The translations under genes were made by a program, and so were the position numbers. A DNA stretch of 64,000 nucleotides from JADFQT01 sp965216025 (GTDB taxonomy: Bacteria > Chloroflexota > Dehalococcoidia > Lucifugimonadales > UBA3495): contig CBDCEX010000018.1 of assembly GCA_965216025.1 (NCBI GenBank), positions 310,001 through 374,000 of the forward strand. Reading direction: 5' to 3'. The notes below the pieces were generated by a model that worked only from the letters and a program-made list of their open reading frames with translations, was not told where the DNA came from and ran no database searches. Of this stretch, positions 17,257 through 25,076 are shown piece after piece; the first letter of the stretch is position 1; each line of letters starts with the position of its first letter.

Positions 17257-17994
17257 TTACCGACCTCTCCCGGTTAGCTCTCGGGGCAAAGGGAAGCCCC
17301 GTCTTTGAGCCCACTCCACAAGGCCGAAGGATATCGCAACCAGGAATCCCCCTAACGCAGCGTCCAGGATAAAATGGTTGCCGGTAACAACGATGGCGCT
17401 GAAGGTCAACATGGGGTAGAGAATACCCAGGTATTTACGCCAACCCGTCATAGAGCGGTAGAACAGCACCCCGAAAATCGCGGTCCAGCTAAAGTGCAGG
17501 CTGGGTAGCGCGGCATTGGTGTTGTAAAAAGCGGTCATCTGGGGACTGCCGTAGAAGGTGAGGCCGTAGGTTTGGATCGAATCCAGAATAACCGGCACCG
17601 ATTTGAAGGGCGGCGCCACCGGCAGCAGCAGAAAGAAGCTCAAAGCCAGCAACAGATTTAGTAGCAGGACGTTTCTGTAATAGTAGTATTTGTAGGGGCG
17701 AAGCAGGTACAACGCCAGGCCCATGCCCAGGATGATGGGCCAGTAGGTGATGATATAGACCCAATTAAAAAAGATTAGCAGGCCCGGGCCTTGGTCCGTG
17801 ATCCAGCCCTGCCACGCCGGCTCCAAGAAAATGCCCAGGCTTCTCTCGATTGAGATGACTCTTTGAGCATTTACCCGGGCTATCGATTCATCGAACAGCA
17901 GCCCCCGAGTAAGCCAGTAAACCAGGTAACACCCCAGGTAGAGTCCTACCTCCAGTGCGGGCGCCACCCATCGCCGTCCTGCCGGGGCGATCAT
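17257..17994 (-). CDS. PAP2-type phosphatase, membrane (inositolphosphotransferase-like)
   Basis: A 245-residue membrane protein with about six hydrophobic segments. The PAP2 phosphatase motifs are degenerate but present: LPSLHFSWTAIFG carries the catalytic-type His, and VTGNHFILDAALGG carries the last His/Asp. This form is typical of the PAP2_3 subfamily, which includes inositolphosphotransferase/Aur1-like proteins acting on lipid phosphates. It is convergent with the zinc-ribbon gene. The lipid substrate is unknown. Confidence 0.82.
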   Translation of the reverse strand: MIAPAGRRWVAPALEVGLYLGCYLVYWLTRGLLFDESIARVNAQRVISIERSLGIFLEPAWQGWITDQGPGLLIFFNWVYIITYWPIILGMGLALYLLRPYKYYYYRNVLLLNLLLALSFFLLLPVAPPFKSVPVILDSIQTYGLTFYGSPQMTAFYNTNAALPSLHFSWTAIFGVLFYRSMTGWRKYLGILYPMLTFSAIVVTGNHFILDAALGGFLVAISFGLVEWAQRRGFPLPRELTGRGR

Positions 17995-18165
17995 TAAACG
18001 CTAGCGAAACCGGAAACCTGGGGGGCGATAACCCCGCAGGCCTTGGCAATGTTAGAACATCTTAAATGAGGAGCTTTTGGCCCCGGGTTAACTCTTGGGT
18101 TAACTCTCTGTGGGGGCCGAGGGTACTTGCTGGCCGCCGAACCGGCGGCGATGAACCCGAAGGGT

Positions 18166-18531
18166 TCAATCATCCATTACCACCGGAATTCCGGCCGCCT
18201 CGGCCTGGTCGGCGGCCTCCTGGTTGATAACACCGTCCTGCATCCAAATGTATTTGGCCTTTACCTCTATCGCCTGTTCTACCACCGGAGCCACCAGTTC
18301 GGAGCGGCGGAATATGTCCACCATGTCAATGGGCTCCGGTACCGCTTTCAGTTCCGGGTAGCACTTCTCGCCCAATACCTCTCCCAACATCGGATTTACT
18401 GGGATGATGCGATACCCTTGATCTTGCAGATATTTTGCCACCCGGTGGCTGAAGCGCTCCGGATTATCCGACAGACCAACCACCGCGATGGTTCGGCTGT
18501 TTCGTAATTGTTCTTCCACCAGATCCATCAA
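18166..18531 (-). CDS. CoA-binding domain protein (YccU-like)
   Basis: A 121-residue CoA_binding-fold protein with TIAVVGLSDNPERFSHRVA, RIIPVNPMLGEVLGEKCYP and IDMVDIFRRSELV, then IWMQDGVINQEAAD. The usual C-terminus after VVMD, with a conserved Cys and basic residues, is missing: the frame stops at PVVMDD, about 15 residues short of typical relatives. It may be slightly truncated. A strong GGAGG precedes the ATG. It is a stand-alone gene. Confidence 0.82.
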   Translation of the reverse strand: MMDLVEEQLRNSRTIAVVGLSDNPERFSHRVAKYLQDQGYRIIPVNPMLGEVLGEKCYPELKAVPEPIDMVDIFRRSELVAPVVEQAIEVKAKYIWMQDGVINQEAADQAEAAGIPVVMDD

Positions 18532-18595
18532 AACCCTCCTGTAATCATCTCCTGATAATATCTCCGGGGCGATTACCCTTGCGGCGGGAGCTCAG

Positions 18596-19305
18596 CTAAT
18601 TTTTAACCTCGATACCGCCGCAGATGACCGTCCCAGTAATGATAAGCTCCCCGCTGGCATCCTCGGCCTTGGGCTGGCGTCGCTGCAGTTCGGCGCCGCC
18701 TAGTACCACACTGGGCTGCATATGGACCATCCAGTCCTTGGGGACCCTGATTTCCATTCCTCCACAAACCACCCTTACATCCAGGGTAACCTGATCGGCC
18801 CCCAGCCTGGCTTCCCGCAGGTCCAACTCCAACCCGTCACAAATGGCCGAAACCGCTCCGCCGCGATACTCCTGGGAGGTGACCCGCTCCCGTCCTCCGC
18901 TAAACACGTAAGAGCCGCACTGTCGTGGGCCACAACAGTTTCCCTGGCTGAGCCAGACCTACGGCGTCCGATGCGGCGGCGCACCCAGCGACTGGGACGG
19001 CCGAGACGACTTATAATTGCCAGGCCCAGCAAGACCAAGAGCACCGGCCAAAGCTGGCCCGCATTCCAGGCCCATATTTTTAGGTTGGACAGCAGAAAAA
19101 CCACGCCCAGGGCCAGGATGATCAGCGAGCCCAGTCTGAGCCGAAAGCCGCTGCGAAGTATGCCCCAGACGCCCCAGCCAATCAGCAGCGTGGGCCAGTA
19201 GGTCCCAACAACGTTGGTTTCCTCGCCAACCAGCCCGGTGGTATTCAGGAGAAACATTATCCCCAGGGCAACCAGGAGAAGTCCGCAAAAGATGCGATTT
19301 GACAT
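18596..19305 (-). pseudogene. LiaF-like envelope-stress membrane protein, frameshifted
   Basis: Two frames make up one LiaF-type protein. The first (from 19305) has about four membrane segments (IFCGLLLVALGIMFLL, YWPTLLIGWGVWGIL, LIILALGVVFLLSNL, LWPVLLVLLGLAII). The second (from 18907) gives the soluble C-terminal LiaF domain (VFSGGRERVTSQEYRGG, VVCGGMEIRVPKDW, GTVICGGIEVKN). The frame changes near 18905-18915 by one inserted or two deleted bases. Alternatively the downstream GTG at 18907 starts a separate short protein. LiaF-type proteins sense cell-envelope stress. Confidence 0.75.
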
Positions 19306-19389
19306 TTCTAGTCTGGCCCGCGTTTTATCCCCAGCTAAGGCCCCCCTCTGGTCCGCGACCTCGCTTAGTGAGCCTTGAAGGAATAGCTA

Positions 19390-19452
19390 AAATTGGGGAG
19401 AGCCAAATCCTCCTATATCCCCCTTTTCCAAGGGGCACTGAGGGGGATTTCT
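19390..19452. repeat. Dispersed CCCCCT/AGGGGG palindromic repeat, family 1
   Basis: Copy with GGGGAGAGCCAAATCCTCCT and CCCCCTTTTCCAAGGGG, followed by CACTGAGGGGGATTT. It sits between the LiaF-like and cupin genes. Confidence 0.65.
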
Positions 19453-19511
19453 CCCAGCGATGGCGAGCTGGCCGAAGGAACGGCGGCAGCCCCAGGCTAC
19501 TGATTAGGCGT

Positions 19512-19871
19512 CTAGGAAGGGCAGGTGATGGTTATGTGCGACATATAGGAGTCAGCCTTGGCTCCGTGCCAGTGATTTTCGCCCTTCTTGATGTGGACCA
19601 CGTCGCCCACGTTGACCTCATGCTGCTCGGTCTCGGTAGCAACCATCCCTGAACCCAAGGTTATCACCAGAATCTGGTCGCTGGTGTGCTTGTGGAAGCC
19701 CGTGGTGCAGCCCTTCTTGAAGTTGACCACGCCGCAATTGAAGTTTTCGCTGTCGCCAGCGGGAATCAGGGTCTGCCTGGTACGGGACACCTGACCCCCA
19801 GTCCAACCGGGGATGGGAGTAGCGGTGGCGACGGGCTCTTCGTCCAACTCACTAATTCTGATAACTTTCAT
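19512..19871 (-). CDS. Cupin domain protein
   Basis: A 119-residue single cupin. Motif 1 reads KKGCTTGFHKHTSDQILVI with two His, and motif 2 reads VNVGDVVHIKKGENHWHGA, so a mononuclear metal site is likely. It belongs to the small Cupin_2 proteins (carboxymuconolactone-decarboxylase-like or quercetinase-like cupins); the reaction is not deducible. GGAGGATAG precedes the ATG. It is monocistronic. Confidence 0.8.
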   Translation of the reverse strand: MKVIRISELDEEPVATATPIPGWTGGQVSRTRQTLIPAGDSENFNCGVVNFKKGCTTGFHKHTSDQILVITLGSGMVATETEQHEVNVGDVVHIKKGENHWHGAKADSYMSHITITCPS

Positions 19872-20049
19872 GCTATCCTCCTTCGCATAATGTGTCGGCT
19901 AAACCGGTATCGCCTCCGGACCTGAAAAAGCCCCAACCTTGCCGGTGGATTTTCAGGCCCGCAGCACGTAGCTAAGATAATACATCCGACCTTCAGACGC
20001 AATACGCCCTCAATACGCCGCTGATTCAAGCCCTCTCATCACCGGGCCC

Positions 20050-20190
20050 CTCATTCCGAGTTTCCATGCTCCGGCGGATCGCCACCGACGGATGAAAATG
20101 GGTTCCCCTCGGCTCATGGTTCGACGGGCTCACCACGAGCGGTAGGGATCCTGTTCGGCCTGAGGCTCTCGAAGGGCGAACGGGCTATTT
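20050..20190. repeat. Long dispersed repeat containing family 2 core
   Basis: The stretch contains CATGCTCCGGCGGATCGCCA, GATGAAAATGG and GGCTCATGGTTCGACGGGCT, and ends GAAGGGCGAACGGGCTA. An inverted copy with a few differences lies at about 55012-55146. The gap 19872-20258 otherwise shows no gene. Confidence 0.7.
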
Positions 20191-20258
20191 ACAGAGCAGG
20201 GACTCGGGGTGGCATTTAGAGATAGTTACGAAGGTAGGCCCAGGCCGGGCGCGGGCCC

Positions 20259-21194
20259 TTATCCTTTGCTGGGAACCGGTAATCCGGCGATTTTGGTCTG
20301 GACACTGCCCAGCGAGTTCCTGGTCGTGAAGAACAGGGTCCTCCAGTCCGGCCCGCCGAAGGCCAGATTGGTGGTAGCCGGAGCGCCGTGGACTATGGTG
20401 CCCAAGTGCTCGCCCTTGGGGTCCAGGATCCACAAGCCGCCGGAGCCGCCGCAGTATACGTTCCCTTCCACATCCACCTTCATGCCGTCCGGCACTCCCG
20501 GACGGTCGCCCTGCAAATCGCAGAAAACCCGGTCGCTGGCTCGGGCCAGGCTACCATCGGGCTGCAGGTCGAAGGCGCGAATATGCCCGCGACGCGAGTC
20601 GTTGACGTAAAGAACACTTTCGTCGGGAGTGAAGGCCAGCCCGTTGGGGACCACAAAGTCCTTGAGCAGCAAGGTCAATCTGCCCAGGTCGGGAGAGAGC
20701 CGGTACACTCCGGAAAAATCCAGCTCCCATTGTTCCGCGGGGCGCCGATGGGTCCAGGGATCGGTAAAGTAGATGCTCCCATCCGACTTCACCACCACGT
20801 CGTTGGGCCGGTTCAACTGCCTTCCCTGGAAGCTGTTGGCCAGGACAGTGACGCTGCCGTCGGCTTCCAGGCGGGTCACTCGGCGGGAGTCGTGCTCGCA
20901 GGCCACCAAACGGCCCTGAAGATCACGGGTCAGCCCATTGGAACGGTTGGTGGAATCGTGAAAGGTGGTCACCCCCTGCCCCTGGGCCCATTTCATCCGC
21001 CGGTTGTTGTGAATGTCGCTAAAAAGAAGATAGGCCTCTTCCTGCCACCACAGGGGACCTTCGGCCGGTCCCTCTTCTCCACCATAGCCGTTGCCCAACT
21101 CCTTGATTTCTTCATTGACCGAAACTATCCGCTCCAGATCCGGAGACAGCTGCTCTATCGGCAAAACGATCCTCCTAACCGGGTGATTTCCCAA
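20259..21194 (-). CDS. SMP-30/gluconolactonase family protein
   Basis: A 311-residue six-bladed beta-propeller lactonase. Conserved metal-site blocks are AEGPLWWQEEAYLLFSDIHN, NRSNGLTRDLQGRLVACEH, LNRPNDVVVKSDGSIYFTDP, VVPNGLAFTPDESVLYVND and PDGMKVDVEGNVYCGG. The Glu, Asn and Asp ligands of the single divalent metal are all seen. Members hydrolyse sugar or other lactones in the cytosol. It is monocistronic. The ATG at 21194 gives a short N-terminal extension; the ATG-less region after it begins the conserved part. Confidence 0.88.
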   Translation of the reverse strand: MGNHPVRRIVLPIEQLSPDLERIVSVNEEIKELGNGYGGEEGPAEGPLWWQEEAYLLFSDIHNNRRMKWAQGQGVTTFHDSTNRSNGLTRDLQGRLVACEHDSRRVTRLEADGSVTVLANSFQGRQLNRPNDVVVKSDGSIYFTDPWTHRRPAEQWELDFSGVYRLSPDLGRLTLLLKDFVVPNGLAFTPDESVLYVNDSRRGHIRAFDLQPDGSLARASDRVFCDLQGDRPGVPDGMKVDVEGNVYCGGSGGLWILDPKGEHLGTIVHGAPATTNLAFGGPDWRTLFFTTRNSLGSVQTKIAGLPVPSKG

Positions 21195-21361
21195 GGGCTA
21201 GACCCGATGCGGCCGATTATAACCCTTCGAGCCGGCCCAGGGCAGGTGTCTTCCTGTGTTAGGACATTGGTAGGCCAAAATAGAGCCGCCGGGACCCCCT
21301 CTTGTGATTTTTCCTGCCCTCCCTGGGGTAATGACACCCTATGGGAACAGTAGGAACACTG

Positions 21362-21548
21362 CTAAGTTAAGAATAGATAGCTGTAACCACGGATATGTCT
21401 GGACAAAGGGTATGACAATCCCACCGGCCACCAAGCTGCCGCTGCCGGAACGAACCCTGTCGTGGCTGTCCAAGTGCAGAGGATTAGGGCACTGGCCTGC
21501 GGGCTACTGTGGTCCTAAGTTAAGAATAGATAGCTGTAACCACGGATA
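21362..21548. repeat. 34-bp direct repeat pair with 153-bp period
   Basis: CTAAGTTAAGAATAGATAGC plus TGTAACCACGGATA occurs at 21362-21395 and again, identical, at 21515-21548. The AT-rich repeat contrasts with the GC-rich 119 bp between the two. No gene is recognised in the 21195-21676 gap. It sits just upstream of the BrxC/D-like block. Confidence 0.8.
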
Positions 21549-21676
21549 GCCGGAGGGGTCCCTTTAGCCGGTCCCTGCCTTTTGCTATTTGGCAGGTGGC
21601 TCCAAATATCAAGCCGGGCCCCGGTTAGCATCCCTTTGCCACGGGGAAACTACCAAAGGCAACTACCCGAGGGGTT

Positions 21677-22474
21677 ATGAGCGATAACGCCAGCCTTACT
21701 TTAGAACAAAGCCTCGCCCACACCGAAGCCGACGCGTTGGAAACCCTGTCTGCGGCCCAAGACCTGCTTCGCCCCTTGCGCCGGCTGCGCGCGGCGGCGG
21801 AAAAGGGCAATTTAGCCGAGATCGACAGGTCCATCGCGGCGGCCCAGGCAGCCCTGGCGACGTTACAGCAGCAGCTGAATGAAACCAAGAGTGGGTGGGA
21901 CTTCGATGCCCACCGCTATTTGACCAAGGGCGGCTACGTCCAGGAAGTATTGGCCACCGCAATGAAAGCGGGAGTCAAATTGGTTGAACGGGATGACCGG
22001 TTGTCTTGTTACCCGGCATTGCTGCGGGTTTCTCCCGGCGAGAAGGCGGTCTATATCAACCGGAAGCGGGAGCGTCGTATCCGACCTTCCGTCTTCGTGA
22101 ATTTGCTCCAAGAGCAGCAGGCCCGGCCCTTGTCCTTTCGACCGGACGCCTTCCTGGCTGCTCTGTACCAGGCTTATTCCAAAACAGTTGCTGAAAAGTT
22201 TGATACCAGCGGAGCTTCCGCCCCAATCATCCCCCTGGTGGACATCCACAGTCTGCTGACTCTGCTGCCCGGCCATGCCAAAGAATACTCCCGGCAGGAG
22301 TTCGTCCGGGACATTTATCTGCTGCACCGTGAGGGAGTGGACACTACCAAACAGGGTGCCAGGGTGAGTTTTCCCATCAGCCGGGGCGTGAAGGGCAAGA
22401 CCCTGACGGTAATCGATGAGACCGGAGAAGAGCGGCGCTACTACGGTATCCGCTTCTTCCCCCCCAATAATTAG
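21677..22474 (+). CDS. Unknown protein A of BrxC/D-like locus
   Basis: I do not recognise a named family. The 265-residue protein has an acidic, helical N-terminus (about residues 5-75, likely coiled coil, Ala/Leu/Gln-rich) and a middle with alternating strands (VKLVERDDRLSCYPALLRVS, KAVYINRKRERRIRPS). The C-terminal domain of about 105 residues is shared with the next gene: FRPDAFLAALYQAYSK, IPLVDIHSLLTLLPG, YSRQEFVRDIYLLHREGVDT, VSFPISRGVKGKTLTVIDE and ERRYYGIRF. That tail looks like a winged-helix-type fold and may bind nucleic acid. No signal peptide is seen. It is the first gene of a four-gene plus-strand block ending with a BrxD-type ATPase. Confidence 0.72.
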   Translation: MSDNASLTLEQSLAHTEADALETLSAAQDLLRPLRRLRAAAEKGNLAEIDRSIAAAQAALATLQQQLNETKSGWDFDAHRYLTKGGYVQEVLATAMKAGVKLVERDDRLSCYPALLRVSPGEKAVYINRKRERRIRPSVFVNLLQEQQARPLSFRPDAFLAALYQAYSKTVAEKFDTSGASAPIIPLVDIHSLLTLLPGHAKEYSRQEFVRDIYLLHREGVDTTKQGARVSFPISRGVKGKTLTVIDETGEERRYYGIRFFPPNN

Positions 22475-22493
22475 TGAATGTACGGCGGGCCAC

Positions 22494-22552
22494 CCGATAT
22501 CCCCCTTTTATTAGGGGGACTGAGGGGGATTTGGATTTCTCAAGTTTAGGAT
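22494..22552. repeat. Dispersed CCCCCT/AGGGGG palindromic repeat, family 1
   Basis: Copy with CGATATCCCCCTTTTATTAG and GGGGGACTGAGGGGGATTT followed by CTCAAGTTTAG. It separates unknown genes A and B and could act as an internal attenuator or processing site. Confidence 0.7.
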
Positions 22553-22579
22553 TTTAGGTGGACCAACGGGAAGACCACG

Positions 22580-23788
22580 ATGACGGATGACCAAAGTGGT
22601 GATGTTGGACAACTGAATGGTTTGAGGAGGCGCAGTCGTAGCCTGCGCCTTTCCCTGGCGTTGCGCTGGCTCTGGTTGAGCGCCTGGGGAAGCAGCTGGA
22701 GCACCCGAAGCCTGCGATATTTATCTGGCGCGCCCGGGGCTATCCACCGGCGGCTTCGTACTTGGGAGGCAGCACTCAGGCCGGTTATCCACGACTGCGT
22801 GGCTTCGGAGCGGACAGCCAGGCTGGTGGCTCTCCTTAAGAATATCGACAGCCGCTACCCCTGGCGCCGGCGGGTCCGGCAGGCCGGTGAGTTCTGCCAG
22901 AGAGTTTGGATCCTGGCCGTGGTTCAGCTTAGGACCGGAATCGGCTGGCTGCGAAATTGGACGGCCGGCAACCGATTCCTGTCCTCCCTCAGAAATTCCG
23001 TTCTAATAAACCACTGTACCAGGTTGGTTGGTCAGATCTGGCGAAGCGTAGGGATGCCGGGAGCGCTGGGTGCTTACCGCCGCGTCCGGCGCTGGTGCGG
23101 TCGCTTGGCGACTTATACCAAGGCCCTGACTTCAGCCTGGCCCAGCACCAACGAGATCACTGGGGAGATCACCGGCGCTGCTCCAGCCGAGAAGAGGTTC
23201 CCAGAGCCGGGAGTTTGGGTCGATTCGGATAGTCCTTTGGGATACGCCCGGCAGGTCTGGTCTGTCCGGGTTAGGGATGCTTACTTTTTCGCCGGCAGAA
23301 ACCCTAGCTGGGACAATAGCATTTGGGCCGATGGGGATTGCCCCATGGACTACGCCCGTATCGCTGCTGAATATTTTCCTCCCCCGGAATCAGAATTAGA
23401 AGGACCGGCGGTCGCGGAATTTCAGCCCGACCATTTTTTATTGGATCTTTTCCGAGCCTACTCTCAGCTTTTGGAGCAGAGAGGAGACGGCTCTCCCAGG
23501 TTGGCTCCGGTGGTGCCCTTGGTTGATGTCTTCGCCCTGCTGTCGGCGGTGAGGTCGGTAAGCCCGGATTACACCCCGGATTACACCCCGGATTACACCA
23601 AGGAGGACTTTATCAAGGACGTTTACCGCTTGCACGCCAGTGGGGTGGATACTACCCAGGAGGGCGCCAGGATCAGTTTTCCCATCAGCCGAGGGGTCAA
23701 AGGCAAGACCCTGACCGTGACCGACGAAGCCGGCTATGAGCGCCGCTACTACGGGGTTCGCTTCTTGGGTCAGGGCGGCTCCGGTTGA
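22580..23788 (+). CDS. Unknown protein B, paralogous C-terminus to protein A
   Basis: A 402-residue protein of unknown family. The N-terminal 170 residues are strongly basic and Trp/Arg-rich. The middle contains two copies of a short motif, WVDSDSPLGYARQVW and WADGDCPMDYARIAAEYF (about residues 214-268). The C-terminal 125 residues match protein A: FQPDHFLLDLFRAYSQ, VPLVDVFALLSAVR, YTKEDFIKDVYRLHASGVDT, ISFPISRGVKGKTLTV and ERRYYGVRF. A 12-bp tandem repeat (CCGGATTACACC, three units at 23564-23599) adds PDYT repeats in a loop just before the conserved helix. It is probably cotranscribed with neighbours. Confidence 0.7.
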   Translation: MTDDQSGDVGQLNGLRRRSRSLRLSLALRWLWLSAWGSSWSTRSLRYLSGAPGAIHRRLRTWEAALRPVIHDCVASERTARLVALLKNIDSRYPWRRRVRQAGEFCQRVWILAVVQLRTGIGWLRNWTAGNRFLSSLRNSVLINHCTRLVGQIWRSVGMPGALGAYRRVRRWCGRLATYTKALTSAWPSTNEITGEITGAAPAEKRFPEPGVWVDSDSPLGYARQVWSVRVRDAYFFAGRNPSWDNSIWADGDCPMDYARIAAEYFPPPESELEGPAVAEFQPDHFLLDLFRAYSQLLEQRGDGSPRLAPVVPLVDVFALLSAVRSVSPDYTPDYTPDYTKEDFIKDVYRLHASGVDTTQEGARISFPISRGVKGKTLTVTDEAGYERRYYGVRFLGQGGSG

Positions 23789-24086
23789 ACCGACCAGAGC
23801 TATGAAGCCGGAACCCGGCGGGTTTGACAATGGGGAGATAATCCGTCGGTGGATATTCGGCCGGCTTCCCGACATAAAGGGGGCAATTCCATATGTGGGA
23901 AGCACCTACGCCGTATAGGTGACTCTCCTCTGTAACGCTTAGCGGAAACTAACCATAATGAGCTCTAAAGAGGGAAACACCAAGGGACACTGAGGCGGCC
24001 CATGGCTTCATTATCCCGATCCATGGCGATACCCCAAGGCCCATCCAGGGCCGGCAAAAATCTCCGGACCACAGGAGTTGACAACT

Positions 24087-25076
24087 ATGTCCGACGGTGA
24101 GTGGCTCTCGGTAATTCGCCGGGAATATTTACAAGATTTCGTATTGAACGGTGGAGCATCTGTAAAATTCGTTATCCCCGGGGAAGAGTCAGAGTACCAG
24201 CGGCTGTGGGAAGACCTGCGAAAAGTGGCTAAGGATGATGGCTATTTCTTCGCCCCGGTCAGCGCCGCGGACACCAAAGTCCAAATGGTGGACAAGATCT
24301 TCCACGTGGTCGCCAGGCAGATTCCCTGGGACGATTTGGCCCACGCCTTTCTCTGCTCCACTTTGCTGGAGAGTTCCTACCTGGTGCCTGCGGAACGTGA
24401 GGAGTTCAGCCTGTCCCGGATAGCCTATTTGAACGGGATGGACGTGGGAGAGATGCGGGCTGTCATCAACAATAGGCTTCGGGAGCATCTGACCCGGGAT
24501 TACTCGATGACCCACGAGTTTCGCATGGCCATGCTGAAGCTCTGCCAGGCCCAGCTGGACCCCCCAGGCCTGGGAGGCGGCGTGGCCGAAGCGGTGAGGG
24601 AGTGGCTTACCGGAGATCTTCGGCTTATTTCCGGGCTCAAGTCGGCGTCCATCTTTCAAAAAATCGGCCGGCATAACGGACGGGACATGCTCTGCTCCCT
24701 GTCCCACTGGCTGCACATCACTGGCCAATCCGGTCTGGTGCTGGCTCTGGATATTTCCCAGTTCCTCGAAGTACGCCGGATGGAGGGCGACGAAAGGTCC
24801 CTTTACTACACGCCATCGGCGGTGGTGGATGGGTACGAGGTTCTGCGGCAGTTTGTCGACAGCACAGATGAGCTGCACTATTGCCTGCTAGTTGTCTTCG
24901 CCCCTCCCAGCTTCCTCACCAGCGAACAGCGGGGAGTCCGAAAATACGACGCCCTTTACCTGCGTATATGGGATGAGGTGCGAGATCGCAAAAGGGCTAA
25001 TCCCCTGTCCACGCTGATCCGCATCGAAAAGATGGAGGAGCCGGCCAGTGCAGAAGCCTTATGGAGTCGTTCATGA
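24087..25076 (+). CDS. BrxC/BrxD-family protein with degenerate P-loop
   Basis: A 329-residue protein that follows the layout of BREX-type P-loop proteins (pfam BrxC_BrxD / DUF2791). It has an N-terminal RREYLQDFVLNGGASVKFVI strand, a central helical part (EFRMAMLKLCQAQL, REWLTGDLRLISGL) and late Walker B-like GLVLALDISQFLEVRR. SAVVDGYEVLRQFVDSTDEL and YDALYLRIWDEVRDRKRANP follow. Where the P-loop should be, the text is IPGEESEYQRLWED, with no GxGK[S/T]; Walker B has no acidic DE pair. It is therefore probably a non-hydrolysing paralogue. The ATG at 24087 is nine bases from AGGAG; the TTG at 24078 abuts it. Its stop overlaps the ATPase gene. Confidence 0.72.
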   Translation: MSDGEWLSVIRREYLQDFVLNGGASVKFVIPGEESEYQRLWEDLRKVAKDDGYFFAPVSAADTKVQMVDKIFHVVARQIPWDDLAHAFLCSTLLESSYLVPAEREEFSLSRIAYLNGMDVGEMRAVINNRLREHLTRDYSMTHEFRMAMLKLCQAQLDPPGLGGGVAEAVREWLTGDLRLISGLKSASIFQKIGRHNGRDMLCSLSHWLHITGQSGLVLALDISQFLEVRRMEGDERSLYYTPSAVVDGYEVLRQFVDSTDELHYCLLVVFAPPSFLTSEQRGVRKYDALYLRIWDEVRDRKRANPLSTLIRIEKMEEPASAEALWSRS

